From Zoogloea oleivorans (GTDB lineage Bacteria; Pseudomonadota; Gammaproteobacteria; Burkholderiales; Rhodocyclaceae): a stretch of 64,000 nucleotides of DNA. The translations under genes were made by a program, and so were the position numbers. The DNA is taken from the NCBI GenBank assembly GCA_030157785.1, contig JAOAUC010000055.1, forward strand, positions 62,001 to 126,000, written 5' to 3'. The notes below the pieces were generated by a model. That model had not been told where the DNA came from. It did no database searches and saw nothing but the letters and a program-made list of their open reading frames with translations. Positions 52,025 through 61,855 of this stretch are shown here, in pieces. Position 1 is the first letter of the stretch, and each line of letters starts with the position of its first letter.

Positions 52025-52810
52025 TCAGCTGCCGATCAGGCCGCTGGTGGGTGAGCTCGGGCTCGCCGTATAGAACTTCCTGGGCATGCGCCCGGCCAGA
52101 AAAGCCTCGCGGCCGGCCTCGACGCCCTTTTTCATGGCGCCGGCCATCCTCACCGGGTCTTGCGCCAGCGCGATGGCGGTGTTCATCAACACGCCGTCAC
52201 AGCCCAGCTCCATGGCAATCGCGGCATCCGACGCCGTACCCACGCCCGCATCCAGCAGCACCGGCACCTTCACCGCGTCGCGCACCAGTTGCACGTTCCA
52301 CGGGTTGAGAACACCCATGCCCGAGCCGATCAGCGAGGCCAGCGGCATCACCGCCACGCAGCCGATGTCTTCCAGCATCTTTGCCTGGATCGGATCGTCG
52401 GAGCAGTACACCATCACCTGAAAACCCTCTTTCACCAGCGTTGCCGCGGCCTTCAGGGTTTCCGGCATGTTGGGGAACAGGGTGTGCGGGTCACCCAGCA
52501 CCTCCAGCTTCACCAGCTTGTGGTCGTCCAGCAGCTCGCGGGCCAGGCGCAGGGTGCGCACCGCATCGTCGGCGGTGTAACAGCCGGCGGTGTTGGGCAG
52601 GTAAGTGAATTCGGACGGCGGCAGCGCATCGAGCAGGCTCGGCGTGTTCGGGTCCTGACCAATGTTGGTCCGGCGGATCGCCACGGTGACAATCTGCGCC
52701 CCGCTCGCCACGATGGCCTCGCGGGTTTGTGCGAAATCCTTGTACTTGCCCGTGCCCACCAACAGCCGGGAGGAATAGCCCGTGCCTGCAATCGTCAGCA
52801 AATCGTCCAT
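52025..52810 (-). CDS. thiG: Thiazole synthase ThiG
   Basis: Forms the thiazole ring of thiamine from deoxyxylulose phosphate, dehydroglycine and ThiS thiocarboxylate. The 261-residue TIM barrel begins [20 protein letters not shown]. It has [11 protein letters not shown], the Lys-bearing VKLEVLGD segment, VMVYCSDDP, and [22 protein letters not shown] with the phosphate-binding glycines. It is 31 bases after thiS, which supplies the sulfur. Confidence 0.97.
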   Translation of the reverse strand: MDDLLTIAGTGYSSRLLVGTGKYKDFAQTREAIVASGAQIVTVAIRRTNIGQDPNTPSLLDALPPSEFTYLPNTAGCYTADDAVRTLRLARELLDDHKLVKLEVLGDPHTLFPNMPETLKAAATLVKEGFQVMVYCSDDPIQAKMLEDIGCVAVMPLASLIGSGMGVLNPWNVQLVRDAVKVPVLLDAGVGTASDAAIAMELGCDGVLMNTAIALAQDPVRMAGAMKKGVEAGREAFLAGRMPRKFYTASPSSPTSGLIGS

Positions 52811-52841
52811 CGAAGCGCCAGTCTAAAAGTATGAGAGTTGA

Positions 52842-53069
52842 TCAACCGCCGCCAACGGCAACGACAATTTCGAGCCGGTCGCCGGAAGCCAGCCCGGTGG
52901 TGGCGTGCAGGCCCTTGGGCACAATCTCGCCGTTACGCTCCACCGCCAGCCGCTTGCCGGTCAGCCCCATCTCGTCGAGCAGGGACGCCACGCTGGCCGG
53001 GGCCGCAAACGAACGCGCCTCGCCGTTGATCGTCAGGGAAAGAAGGTTGGAAGCAGCTTGAGCAGACAT
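52842..53069 (-). CDS. thiS: Sulfur carrier protein ThiS
   Basis: A 75-residue ubiquitin-like sulfur carrier ending in Gly-Gly-Gly (VVAVGGG); the terminal Gly becomes the thiocarboxylate used by ThiG. LTINGEARSF is the first strand and LLDEMGLTGKRLAVERNGEIV the core. The first ten residues (MSAQAASNLL) are longer than in short homologs, and an internal start is possible. First gene of thiS-thiG. Confidence 0.93.
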   Translation of the reverse strand: MSAQAASNLLSLTINGEARSFAAPASVASLLDEMGLTGKRLAVERNGEIVPKGLHATTGLASGDRLEIVVAVGGG

Positions 53070-53095
53070 GGCCGAAGTTTACCATGCCTCGCCGG

Positions 53096-53124
53096 TTGCC
53101 CTCCGCCCCGCCCATGCGTACAAT
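53096..53124 (+). promoter_or_regulatory. Promoter of tRNA-Gly
   Basis: TTGCCC and TACAAT separated by 17 bases, ending 12 bases before the mature tRNA. It is divergent from the thiS start nearby. Confidence 0.65.
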
Positions 53125-53136
53125 CCGGGCCTCCGA

Positions 53137-53210
53137 GCGGGCGTCGTATAATGGTAATACCCTAGCTTCCCAAGCTAGAGCCGTGGGTTCGATTCCCATC
53201 GCCCGCTCCA
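53137..53210 (+). tRNA. tRNA-Gly (anticodon CCC)
   Basis: 74 bases with the encoded CCA end. Acceptor arms GCGGGCG and CGCCCGC pair. The anticodon stem CTAGC / GCTAG encloses the loop TTCCCAA, giving anticodon CCC, which reads GGG. The T arm has GGTTCGATTCC. A terminator follows 34 bases later. Confidence 0.96.
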
Positions 53211-53243
53211 CACCGGATTCCTCCAGGTTGTTGAACTGGAAGC

Positions 53244-53275
53244 AAAAAGGCCAACCTCCAGGGGTTGGCCTTTTT
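53244..53275. terminator. Bidirectional terminator after tRNA-Gly
   Basis: AAAAAGGCCAACC and GGTTGGCCTTTTT form a 13-bp stem with a six-base loop. It closes tRNA-Gly on the plus strand and hsdR on the minus strand. A terminator with identical arms lies at 63173-63205, at the other end of the accessory region. Confidence 0.92.
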
Positions 53276-53352
53276 GTTGTCTGGTCGAAGGTGGATCGGG
53301 TCAAATCAAGCGCAGCCCAGCACAATGCGGCTGACACCCGCATCGTGTCAGC

Positions 53353-56300
53353 CTAGTGGAGTACCGCTGGGTTGCCAAAATCGCCGGTAAAGAGATGTGC
53401 GAACACTGCACCGGCTTTCAAGTTGATTTCGTCGTCGCCGTACGCCCCGGAAGGTAGGTTGGCGAAGAGGTGCTTGATGATTTCAGCCTTGACCTGTGCC
53501 TGGGCGGTTGCCTTTTCGCGCCAATGGTCAATCTGCAGCTTGCCGCTGGCCAGCTTGTTCAATAGCTCCTTGGCGACCGTCTTGATGGCGTCACGATCCC
53601 CCTTTGTCAGCGAGTCCTTCTGCAACAGATCGAATATGGCCAGCTGGTCTTCATTTTCCAGTTCCTCGCGCAGGTAGCGTTTTTCTTCTTCGCTACAGTC
53701 ATCGTTGAAGGCAAAGAGATCATCCATGACCTTCTGGATCTCGCCGGCATCCTTGTCCTTGTTGTACTCCTGCACGATTTCCTGATAACGCTCGTAGAGG
53801 TCCACCCGCGACGGATTGCGGGCCACCATCATCGCCAGACGCTCTTCGATCTTTTCCATCAGGTTCATGGCAACCACGTTCTTGAAGGGGGTCTTTTCAA
53901 ACTCTGCCCGCAGACGGGAAAAATCGATATTCGATAGGTCGTAGCGCGCCGGCTTCTCCTTGACGCCAGGTGTTTCGCTGACCAAGGCCAGGTCCACCAC
54001 ATCGTACAAATCCTGTAGCAGGGCACTCACATCGGGAGAGACGCGGGCATCCTCCAGCTTGTTGTAGATAGCCGACAGAGCACTTTCCTCTGCATCAAGG
54101 TCGAACAAGCCCGGGTGAGGAAACAAGCCCCGATGACGGGCCTGCACATCCTCCACGATGACCTGATAGGTTTTCCGGCGCTCGTCACTCTCGCATAGCA
54201 GATTCATAGCAACCAGAATCAAGCGCTGCTTTTCAAAGCCCTTCGCCGCAATGAGTGCATCCAGATCAAAACCCTGGTCGCCCAGGAAGTCGCGCGCAGC
54301 CTTGACGCTGTTCGCGTATTCAGCCAAGGCCTCGGAGGCATCCCGCACGGTCTCTGCTTCGCCCTCGCCCTTGCCTGTACCGGCACGATCACCCTGGGCG
54401 AAGGTGGCCAGCGCACGGCGCAGGCTCTTGATCATGCCGTTGTAGTCGATGATCAGCCCGTGCTTCTTGCCGCCACCCACCCGGTTCACCCGTGCAATCG
54501 CCTGCATCAGCGTGTGGCCCTGCATGGGCTTGTCCAGGTACAGCGTCGCCAGACACTTCACATCAAACCCCGTTAGCCACATGGCGCAGACAATGGCAAT
54601 ACGGAAGGGGTGATCAGCCTTCTTGAATTCTTTTTCAAGATCGCGCTTGACCATCGTCTCGCGGTGAGGCGTGATCTCCAGCGGTTCGTCTCGAAAGTTT
54701 TTCCATTTCCTGAACTCCCCGACCTCCCCCTGCTCCTGCGACACCACCACACAGCATTCAGTGGCCTTCATCCACTCCACCTGCTCGCGACGCTGCTTGA
54801 GCAAGCCGCCTGGGGCTTTGCCTTTGGCGGCAAACAAGGCTTCCTCGGCCACGACAAGAGCATCCAGTTGGGCTGCTTTCTCCTGCCATTTTGCTTTGAC
54901 CAGATCATGCATCTTCACGCAGGTGATCTTATCCAGACAGACCATCAAGGCCTTGCCGCCCCCGTTTTCCACCACACGCCAGCGTTCATGAAAATGATCT
55001 ACCAAGTGCTGCGCCACCTTGTCCAGGCGGGTCGGAGCGGTCAGGATGGGGTAATCACGTGCCAGTTCGCGGTAGAGCTTCTCCTCCTTGTCATCGCTCC
55101 ATGGGTCGTCCAGGGTGGCTGACTGCTTGGCCGTCTCGATGTACTCGGCAATGCGTTCACTTACCTTCGGATCGATGATCTTGAGCTTTTCGCCCGCGTT
55201 CTCGTAGAAGAGGGGGAGCGTTGCGCCATCGGCCACCGCGCGCTGGAAGTCGTAGATCGACACATAGTCACCAAACACGGCGCGGGTCAGCGCCTTCTCC
55301 CCAGCATCGATCAGCGGTGTGCCGGTAAAACCCAGGAACTTGGCCCGTGGCATGCCCTTGCGCATGTTCATGGCCAGGCGCCCGTACTGGGTGCGGTGAG
55401 CCTCATCACTGATGACGATGATGTCATCCCGGTCGGAATACGGCTCGGTCACCCTCTCCCGGTATTTCTGGATCAGGCCGAACACGTAACGGCGGTTCTG
55501 ATCGCGCAGCATCCGGCGCAAGGCGTCGCCGCTCGAAGCCTGGTCGGTCTTGCTGCTCGCTCGCCCGCAGTTGGTGTAGGTGGAGGCGATCTGGTCATCC
55601 AGCTCCGAACGGTCGGTTATCACGACAAACGAGTAGGACGCCGATAGCTTGCGGTGGATTTTCTCGGTCAGGAACACCATCGAATACGACTTGCCCGAGC
55701 CCTGGGTGTGCCAGAAGACGCCCAAAGCGCCAGCCCCGACCTCGGCCTGAATCTTCGGGTCGGTCGAAGTCAGCCGATCAATGACCCGATTCACACCGAG
55801 GTACTGGTGATTGCGCGCCACGATCTTGTGCGTGCTGCCCTCGGAGGTGTCGAACAGAACGAAATTCTCCACGATGTCCAGCAGACGCTGCTTGTGCAAC
55901 ATGCCGTCCAACAGGAGGGGCAGCAGGGGCTGGTCCTTCTTTGGCTCCGGATCATCCTCGTCCTGCCGCTTCCACCGGTAGAAATGCTCCTTGGTGGACG
56001 TTAGCGACCCGTACTGCGCGTCGTGGCCGTTGGCGAGCACAATCAGGGCGTTCCAGTGAAAGAGATGGGGGATGGTGTCCTGATAGTCGGCGTAGTTCTT
56101 CTTGTAGGCGTTGTCGATATGCACATCGAAACCTTTCAGTTCGATGAATACCAGCGGCAGGCCATTGACGAAGCCGATTATGTCCGGGCGGCGCAGCCAC
56201 AGCTTGCCCCGTACCCACATCTCACGGACGGCCCGGTAGCAGTTCTTGCCCGGGTCGTCGAAGTCGATCAGGCGGAGGCGTTTATCCATCAGGCGCCCGG

Positions 56301-56646
56301 CTCCTTTTGCGTCAATCGTGCGGAACTTCACTGGCACGCCGTCGCGCAGCAGACGGTACTTTTCCTCGTTGAGGGCAATCAACGACTTGGTGATGTCATG
56401 CTGAACCACTACCGCCAAGGCCTGCTGGTAGGCGTCAGCGGGCAGGCCTGGATTCAGCCGCTTGAGAGCGGCCAGTACGTCCCGGGTCAGCACCACCTCA
56501 CGATCCGACGCCCGTCCGAGCAGGCTGTCGGGGCCGACACCCTCATCGTCCTGCGCGAATACGTTCTGCCACCCCAGTTTCTGTTCCAGAAACTCTGCGG
56601 TAGGCGCCTGGATCAGCAGGTCTTCGGAGTACTCTTTTTTGGCCAT
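53353..56646 (-). CDS. hsdR: Type I restriction endonuclease subunit R
   Basis: A 1097-residue motor and nuclease subunit of a type I restriction-modification system. The N-terminal PD-(D/E)xK nuclease has DIIGFVNGLPLVFIELKG near residue 160. The helicase motor has Walker A FWHTQGSGKSYSMVFL near 312, motif II ISDEAHRTQYGR near 415 and motif VI-like QAIARVNRVGGGKKHG near 725. A helical C-terminal region follows (PF12008-like). It cleaves unmethylated DNA far from the recognition site. Codon and base use are less GC-rich than the flanking core genes. A 147-base gap separates it from the regulator gene upstream, so it may have its own promoter. Confidence 0.95.
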   Translation of the reverse strand: MAKKEYSEDLLIQAPTAEFLEQKLGWQNVFAQDDEGVGPDSLLGRASDREVVLTRDVLAALKRLNPGLPADAYQQALAVVVQHDITKSLIALNEEKYRLLRDGVPVKFRTIDAKGAGRLMDKRLRLIDFDDPGKNCYRAVREMWVRGKLWLRRPDIIGFVNGLPLVFIELKGFDVHIDNAYKKNYADYQDTIPHLFHWNALIVLANGHDAQYGSLTSTKEHFYRWKRQDEDDPEPKKDQPLLPLLLDGMLHKQRLLDIVENFVLFDTSEGSTHKIVARNHQYLGVNRVIDRLTSTDPKIQAEVGAGALGVFWHTQGSGKSYSMVFLTEKIHRKLSASYSFVVITDRSELDDQIASTYTNCGRASSKTDQASSGDALRRMLRDQNRRYVFGLIQKYRERVTEPYSDRDDIIVISDEAHRTQYGRLAMNMRKGMPRAKFLGFTGTPLIDAGEKALTRAVFGDYVSIYDFQRAVADGATLPLFYENAGEKLKIIDPKVSERIAEYIETAKQSATLDDPWSDDKEEKLYRELARDYPILTAPTRLDKVAQHLVDHFHERWRVVENGGGKALMVCLDKITCVKMHDLVKAKWQEKAAQLDALVVAEEALFAAKGKAPGGLLKQRREQVEWMKATECCVVVSQEQGEVGEFRKWKNFRDEPLEITPHRETMVKRDLEKEFKKADHPFRIAIVCAMWLTGFDVKCLATLYLDKPMQGHTLMQAIARVNRVGGGKKHGLIIDYNGMIKSLRRALATFAQGDRAGTGKGEGEAETVRDASEALAEYANSVKAARDFLGDQGFDLDALIAAKGFEKQRLILVAMNLLCESDERRKTYQVIVEDVQARHRGLFPHPGLFDLDAEESALSAIYNKLEDARVSPDVSALLQDLYDVVDLALVSETPGVKEKPARYDLSNIDFSRLRAEFEKTPFKNVVAMNLMEKIEERLAMMVARNPSRVDLYERYQEIVQEYNKDKDAGEIQKVMDDLFAFNDDCSEEEKRYLREELENEDQLAIFDLLQKDSLTKGDRDAIKTVAKELLNKLASGKLQIDHWREKATAQAQVKAEIIKHLFANLPSGAYGDDEINLKAGAVFAHLFTGDFGNPAVLH

Positions 56647-56755
56647 GTCTTGACGCCTATGAACACAAACCGCATGGGCTCAGCCATCCGTGGATTGTCA
56701 GAATCACTTTTAAATCAGAACACTAAAAGAACAAGCCCGCGTTCTATGGATGCGA

Positions 56756-56782
56756 CTTATAAACATGCCCGGCTGAATTCAA
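56756..56782 (-). promoter_or_regulatory. hsdR: Possible separate promoter for hsdR
   Basis: TTGAAT and TATAAG separated by 15 bases on the minus strand, in the relatively AT-rich 147-base gap before hsdR. Spacing is short, so this is tentative. Confidence 0.3.
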
Positions 56783-56793
56783 ACCCCGTGCGT

Positions 56794-58431
56794 TTATAGC
56801 GGCACAGAGTAGCGTGCCCACCGCCGCTCACCTTCCATGCCCACCTGACCGGCCGCCACCAGCTTCGTCAACACGGCCTGCAAGCGCCGTCGGGGAATCT
56901 CAAGGCCAATGCGTTTGTGGATGTCGCCAATGGCAGACGCCGGATACCGGCCCAGATCCTCCAGTACCAAGGCACGCAGCCGATGGTCCTCGATGCGCTT
57001 GAGCGTGGTCACAGCGGGAAACGCCAGCGTCCGCAGCAGATCGGGATTCACGAAGTAGCGCGTGGCCTGGGTTCGGCCGATCTGGCCCACCAGCCCCCAG
57101 TCGCACAAGCGCCCCAGCCAGGGGCGCAACTGCTCGGCGCTCGTCAGTTCCAGTTGCTCCTCCAGCTCACGGGCCGTCAAGGCCTCATGCCGGGCCAACA
57201 AACCCAAGGTAATCCGCTCGCGCTGCGTCAGCGGATGCGCTTCACCAGCCTTGACGATGAAGGCCAGGACTTGCCGGTCCGGCGCGGTACGCGCCAGGGT
57301 CACACGCACCCAGTCCGGCCCTTCCTCGACAAGCGGCGCGGGACGCCCTTGCGAGAGCAGCACGTCGTAAATGGCGTCGAAACCGCTACCCTCGCGCTCC
57401 ATCAGCTTCAGGTCATGGCACAGCCGGGCCAGGTGGTCATTACGTCGTACCGATGCATGCAGCACATTGCTCGGGGTCACGCCCATGGGCAACAGCCCCG
57501 GATTGACGATCTCCAGCCGATCGGCGTACAGGTTCAGATAAAGGTCGCCGCGCTGTGTATAGGGCCGGTGCACCAGCGCATTGATCAGCAACTCCCGGAT
57601 CACCCGCTCATCGAACGCCGACACCTGGGTGCGGAACAGGCCCTCCGCCACCTCGTAGAACTCGCGAAAGTCGGGAACATCACGCCACACCGCGTCCACC
57701 AGTTCCATCGGCGACAAGGTGTGGTCATCCCAGGTCAGCTTGTTGACCTTCTGCTCCTGGGCGTCGCGCTTGATGAACTGGATCACCGGCGCCGTGCCCA
57801 GGCGCGCCCGGTCTGCCTGCCGGCCCACGCACAGCACGCCCAAATGGGTGAGCCATTCGTCCCGGGCAAGCAGGTAGTGGTCGAGCAATTCGTCATCGGT
57901 CTTTTCCTTCACCGACGACTTGACGCGATCCGAGGTCCGCAGCGCCCCCAGCAGGGCCGCGAGCTTGGCCGGATCAGCCTGATGCCGCGGTACGCCAAGT
58001 GTCGTCAGGGTCTCCCACGGCAAGGCCGACCGCTCGCCGGCAAGACGCATCACCTCATCCCCCAGCACAGGCTTGCTGGCATCCCCGATGCGCAAGAAGT
58101 AACGTCCGTCAGAGGTCGACGCCACCGAGGCCGCCCGGTCGATGGCCAGTTCGATGAACTCCCCGCCATTGACCGCGGCCTGCACGACGGGCCGCACCGA
58201 CACATTGACGGTGAGTTCGGCCATGCGGCGGCGCAGGGTGTCGGGCAGACCCGCGGGAATGTGTTGCGCCGCAGGGGGATCGTTCTCGCCGTCTTCAATG
58301 CCGATCAGCAGGCGCCCGCCCAAGGCATTGGCGAAAGCCACGCAGTCTTTCGCCAGTTCGCCCCAGTCGGCCGTCTTGCCGGTGACGGCACGCAGCGACT
58401 TGCGGTCCAGGTGCTGGCCTTCAAGACTCAT
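56794..58431 (-). CDS. AlbA_2/Schlafen-like ATP-binding regulator within the type I R-M operon
   Basis: A 545-residue COG2865-type protein. The N-terminal AlbA_2 (Schlafen-like) domain has ESKxL-like beginnings (HLDRKSLRAV) and FANALGGRLLIGIEDGE near residue 35. The middle GHKL-type ATP-binding part has VIRELLINALVHRPYTQRGD and LEIVNPGLLPMGV near 290-330. The C-terminus has winged-helix segments (LTQRERITLGLLARHEALTA, then LRALVLEDLGRYPASAIGDI). Its ATG overlaps the hsdS stop, so it belongs to the R-M operon. It may control expression or act as an accessory defence factor; its role is unproven. Confidence 0.8.
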   Translation of the reverse strand: MSLEGQHLDRKSLRAVTGKTADWGELAKDCVAFANALGGRLLIGIEDGENDPPAAQHIPAGLPDTLRRRMAELTVNVSVRPVVQAAVNGGEFIELAIDRAASVASTSDGRYFLRIGDASKPVLGDEVMRLAGERSALPWETLTTLGVPRHQADPAKLAALLGALRTSDRVKSSVKEKTDDELLDHYLLARDEWLTHLGVLCVGRQADRARLGTAPVIQFIKRDAQEQKVNKLTWDDHTLSPMELVDAVWRDVPDFREFYEVAEGLFRTQVSAFDERVIRELLINALVHRPYTQRGDLYLNLYADRLEIVNPGLLPMGVTPSNVLHASVRRNDHLARLCHDLKLMEREGSGFDAIYDVLLSQGRPAPLVEEGPDWVRVTLARTAPDRQVLAFIVKAGEAHPLTQRERITLGLLARHEALTARELEEQLELTSAEQLRPWLGRLCDWGLVGQIGRTQATRYFVNPDLLRTLAFPAVTTLKRIEDHRLRALVLEDLGRYPASAIGDIHKRIGLEIPRRRLQAVLTKLVAAGQVGMEGERRWARYSVPL

Positions 58432-59681
58432 GCGGCCACCTCATCGGGCAAGGGGATGCTGCTCACGTCGAGTTGGCCGGACATAAGTCTGGGGAGGAGG
58501 AGGTCACGGGCGCTGGCGAGTTGCTGGATTTGCTTCTTGTTCAACCGGACCTGTTGTATCAACGGATACGCCCTATCTTCGAATAATTTCAGTAACTCAT
58601 CTGTCGGCCAAAGCACAGGCAAGGCACGAAAGGTCTTTTTCGAGATTTCCTTGAACGTCGCCCCCGTTGCCAACCCGATCATTTCTTCAACGCGGCCCAG
58701 CAAGTTGAACAGCAGGAACATCCGAGAGTTCGCGTACTTTGGAAGCACAGAAATGAAGCCTTGATTGGTACAGGCGGGCTTATCCATCAGCGCGAAGAAG
58801 CCAATCGATGCTCGACTGGTCATCAAGATCGTGTCTGGTGGCACCAGCTTGGCCGATGAACTCGCCAAACCCGATTCCGTGATCTTCTTTTCCGAGTCGA
58901 GCAGCGCGAGACAGTCGTTACGGGTTACGTCTGTCGGCGTAACCCACACCACGTCGCCTCCCCAATACTCAGGCCGCGAAGTCGATGGTGTTCCGCCACC
59001 GACTGCATCGCAAACTTCATTCAAGATTAGCGGTTTCCACCCCTCCGGCACCCCGTTCTTCACCAGCATCGTCTCATGGCCGGGAAAGCGCAGATGCACG
59101 AACCACTCGCGGTAGAGGCGGCGGGCGGCATCTTCAAGGAGGGCAATCCGGCGCTGGTTGGTGGCGATCAGGTCGTCGTAGGCGGACAAGCAATCAACGA
59201 TGCGTGACTGGTCGTCGAGGCCCGGCAAGTCAAACTCGTAGGACGCAATGTCCTTGCCGCTGATGTGAGGAATATTGGCACCGGTGGTGATCCGGTGAAT
59301 GTGAGCGGAAAAGTCGGGGGCCGCCAAGACGTAGCGAATGAAGTTGGTCAGTGCCATACCCTTCTTACCGCGCAAACGGCAAACTCGCTGAACGAGGAGT
59401 GCGGGCAAGTCCTCTGACCTGATCCAAGCCATCTTCAGTCCATCCCCGACGATGGGACGATCCATTGCAAGGATCACATCGTCCTCTGCGAGCTGGTAAC
59501 GCTCCAGGTCATCGCACTGTGCAATTGGCCACTTCTTGGTCTTATCCCCCCAGCGGATGTAGCCCTGCTGCACGTTGTCGCCACGCAATAGGCGAACGCC
59601 ATCTGAACCCCCATCCAGAAAGCCCACACTCTTGAAGGCGAAGCCAACCAGCATGTCAGACACGTCACCCAACCGCGTCAT
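58428..59681 (-). CDS. hsdS: Type I restriction-modification specificity subunit S
   Basis: A 417-residue DNA-recognition subunit with two target-recognition domains. TRD1 spans about residues 1-150 (TRLGDVSDMLVGFAFKSVGF). It is followed by the conserved helical spacer RIVDCLSAYDDLIATNQRRI. TRD2 runs from about 215 (VPEGWKPLILNEVCDAVGGG), followed by a second helix (IQQVRLNKKQIQQLASARDL). The target is bipartite but cannot be read from sequence. The start overlaps the hsdM stop (ATGA), and the stop overlaps the regulator start. Confidence 0.93.
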   Translation of the reverse strand: MTRLGDVSDMLVGFAFKSVGFLDGGSDGVRLLRGDNVQQGYIRWGDKTKKWPIAQCDDLERYQLAEDDVILAMDRPIVGDGLKMAWIRSEDLPALLVQRVCRLRGKKGMALTNFIRYVLAAPDFSAHIHRITTGANIPHISGKDIASYEFDLPGLDDQSRIVDCLSAYDDLIATNQRRIALLEDAARRLYREWFVHLRFPGHETMLVKNGVPEGWKPLILNEVCDAVGGGTPSTSRPEYWGGDVVWVTPTDVTRNDCLALLDSEKKITESGLASSSAKLVPPDTILMTSRASIGFFALMDKPACTNQGFISVLPKYANSRMFLLFNLLGRVEEMIGLATGATFKEISKKTFRALPVLWPTDELLKLFEDRAYPLIQQVRLNKKQIQQLASARDLLLPRLMSGQLDVSSIPLPDEVAA

Positions 59682-61855
59682 CCCAGCAGCTCCTCGAAGT
59701 TGCTGGCAATCCGCCCCGCCAGTTCCACCGCCTTGTCGTTCAGTTCGGCAAGCTCGTCGTGGATCTCGCGCAGTTTTTCAACGAAGTTGTCTTCGTCTTC
59801 AGCCGCGGCGGCCGCCACGCCCACGTAGCGCCCCGGCGTCAGCGAGTAGTCGTTGGCGGCGATCTCGTCCATCGTGACCGCCTTGCACAGGCCCGGCACG
59901 TCCTCGAACAGCCCGTGCGGAAAGCGGCCGTGCAGCCAGTGGACCTGGTGGATGAAATAGGCTGCCTGCTTGAGTGCGTCGAGCACCGCATCGCGCACGG
60001 TGGGGTCTTCGTTCTTCTTCGCATCGGCGGCCAGCAAGCTGCGCTTGGCGTCGCGGGCAGCCTTGCCGTCGAAGGCTTTGCTCAAGCGCGCACGCAGGGC
60101 CTTCTCCGCCGTGTCCAGCAACTTGAGCCACTGCTTGTGGCGGGCTTCCAGCGCCTTGCCCAAGGCCTTGAGCTGCGGGGCCAGGGTATCTAGCGTGGCC
60201 TGCAAGGCCACCTGCCCGGCATGGCTGGCGAGGTCCGCCTGAGCAAGGGCAGCGCGAGCCTGGGTACTGGCGGTCAGCAGCGCGGCGATGGTGTCCGCCA
60301 CCTGCCTGTCGGCCTGTGCACCAGACAGCTCGGCCTTGAATGCGTCGAGTTGGGCCAGAGTGAGGTGTGCTTCCTCGGGCTGGCCGGCGTTGAGCTCGGC
60401 CAGCGTGGCGCCTGCCGCGAAGGTGGCGAGCCGGGCAGCCAGTGCCTTCACTGCCGCCGTGTCGGCGGCGAGGCGCTCGGGCAGTACGGCCAGCCAGTCA
60501 TCCACCTGCCGCTGGTAGCGCCCCACCAGGGCAGTGAACTTTTCCTGCGCGCCCCGATACAGCCAGACGATGGCGTTGAGGTTGGCCAGCTGCTCTTCGG
60601 TGAAGACGTGGGAGCGGGCCGAGACTACGTGGTAGACGTTGCGCGCGTCGATCATCAGCACCTGATCGTGCAGGTCTTCCGGCTTGCCCTTGTCGAAGAA
60701 CCAAAGGGTGCAGGGCAGGCTGCGGGTGTAGAAGAACTTGTTGCCGATGGCCATCATCACATCTACATGGCCGGTCTTGACCAGCTTCTCGCGGATGTCC
60801 CTGTCCTTGTTGCCGGCGTCGGACGCGCTGGAGGCCATGACGAAGCCGGCTCGCCCCGTGTCGTTCAGATAGGCGTAGAAGTACTGAATCCACAGGCTGT
60901 TGGCATTGCTGATGGCGCCGGTCTTGGCATTGGTGCCGGGCAGGCCGAAAGGCAGGCGACCGGCTTCGTCCACCTGCCCCTCCACCTTCTTGGTGTCCAC
61001 GCCGTCCACATTGAAGGGCGGGTTGGCCATGACAAAGTCGCACTCCCCCACCAGGTGCTCGACCTGATCGTAAAAGGTGTTGCCCTGGCGGATGTTGGAG
61101 GCATCCAGCCCGTGCACCACCAGATTCATGCGCGCCAGCTTGGTGTTGGTGTCGCTTTTTTCCTGGCCGTGGAAGGTCGCGGCGTCATTCACCACCCCGT
61201 GACGCACTTCTTCGATGAAGTGGCCGCTCTGCACGAACATGCCCGCCGAACCGCAGGCCGGGTCGAGCACCAGACCGTGGTCGGGTTCAATGATGTTGAC
61301 GATCATGCGCACCAGTGAGGGCGGCGTGAAGAATTCGCCGCCCTCCTGCGCACCGCTCATGGCGAACTTGTTGAGGAAGTATTCGTAGATACGGCCAAAT
61401 ACGTCGCCCGTGGCGGCTTTGATGGCGGGGCGGTCGAAGATCTTGACCAGTTCGGCCAGCAGGTCCGGCTCAAAAGCGGTGTAACCCCGCGGCAACGCGC
61501 CATTGAGTACCTCGTACTCGGCCTCGATCACGTCCATTGCGGTGTCGATGGCTTCTCCGACCTTGGCACCCTGCGGCAGGTTGACGATGCGATCGAAACG
61601 GGCGGCCTCCGGCAGGTAGATGGCGGCCTTGCCCTGAAAACCGAGCTTGATCAACGCTTCCCGCTGGGCTGCGGGAACCTGGACCGGGATGTCAGCCTCA
61701 ATGTCGGGCAGGTAGGCCTTGAAGCGGTTGTCGGCGTGGCGCAGGAAGATCAGGCCCAGCACCGGCATCGAGTATTCAGCGGCCGTGAGCTTGGAGTTGG
61801 CGCGGAGCTGGTCCGCCGCCTCCCAGAGCTCATTTTCAAGTTGTTGGACGTTCAT
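59678..61855 (-). CDS. hsdM: Type I restriction-modification DNA methyltransferase subunit M
   Basis: A 725-residue N6-adenine methyltransferase. The N-terminal helical domain (residues 1-150) includes LWEAADQLRANSKLTAAEYS. The SAM motif is LVLDPACGSAGMFVQSG near residue 195, and the catalytic NPPFNVDG near 278. It is much longer than the classic about 500-residue HsdM. The extra C-terminal third (about 470-725) is alanine-rich and helical (ALIKLG-like heptads, LAAFAAGATLAELNAGQ), probably coiled coil that packs with HsdS. It is the first gene of the operon. Confidence 0.94.
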   Translation of the reverse strand: MNVQQLENELWEAADQLRANSKLTAAEYSMPVLGLIFLRHADNRFKAYLPDIEADIPVQVPAAQREALIKLGFQGKAAIYLPEAARFDRIVNLPQGAKVGEAIDTAMDVIEAEYEVLNGALPRGYTAFEPDLLAELVKIFDRPAIKAATGDVFGRIYEYFLNKFAMSGAQEGGEFFTPPSLVRMIVNIIEPDHGLVLDPACGSAGMFVQSGHFIEEVRHGVVNDAATFHGQEKSDTNTKLARMNLVVHGLDASNIRQGNTFYDQVEHLVGECDFVMANPPFNVDGVDTKKVEGQVDEAGRLPFGLPGTNAKTGAISNANSLWIQYFYAYLNDTGRAGFVMASSASDAGNKDRDIREKLVKTGHVDVMMAIGNKFFYTRSLPCTLWFFDKGKPEDLHDQVLMIDARNVYHVVSARSHVFTEEQLANLNAIVWLYRGAQEKFTALVGRYQRQVDDWLAVLPERLAADTAAVKALAARLATFAAGATLAELNAGQPEEAHLTLAQLDAFKAELSGAQADRQVADTIAALLTASTQARAALAQADLASHAGQVALQATLDTLAPQLKALGKALEARHKQWLKLLDTAEKALRARLSKAFDGKAARDAKRSLLAADAKKNEDPTVRDAVLDALKQAAYFIHQVHWLHGRFPHGLFEDVPGLCKAVTMDEIAANDYSLTPGRYVGVAAAAAEDEDNFVEKLREIHDELAELNDKAVELAGRIASNFEELLG

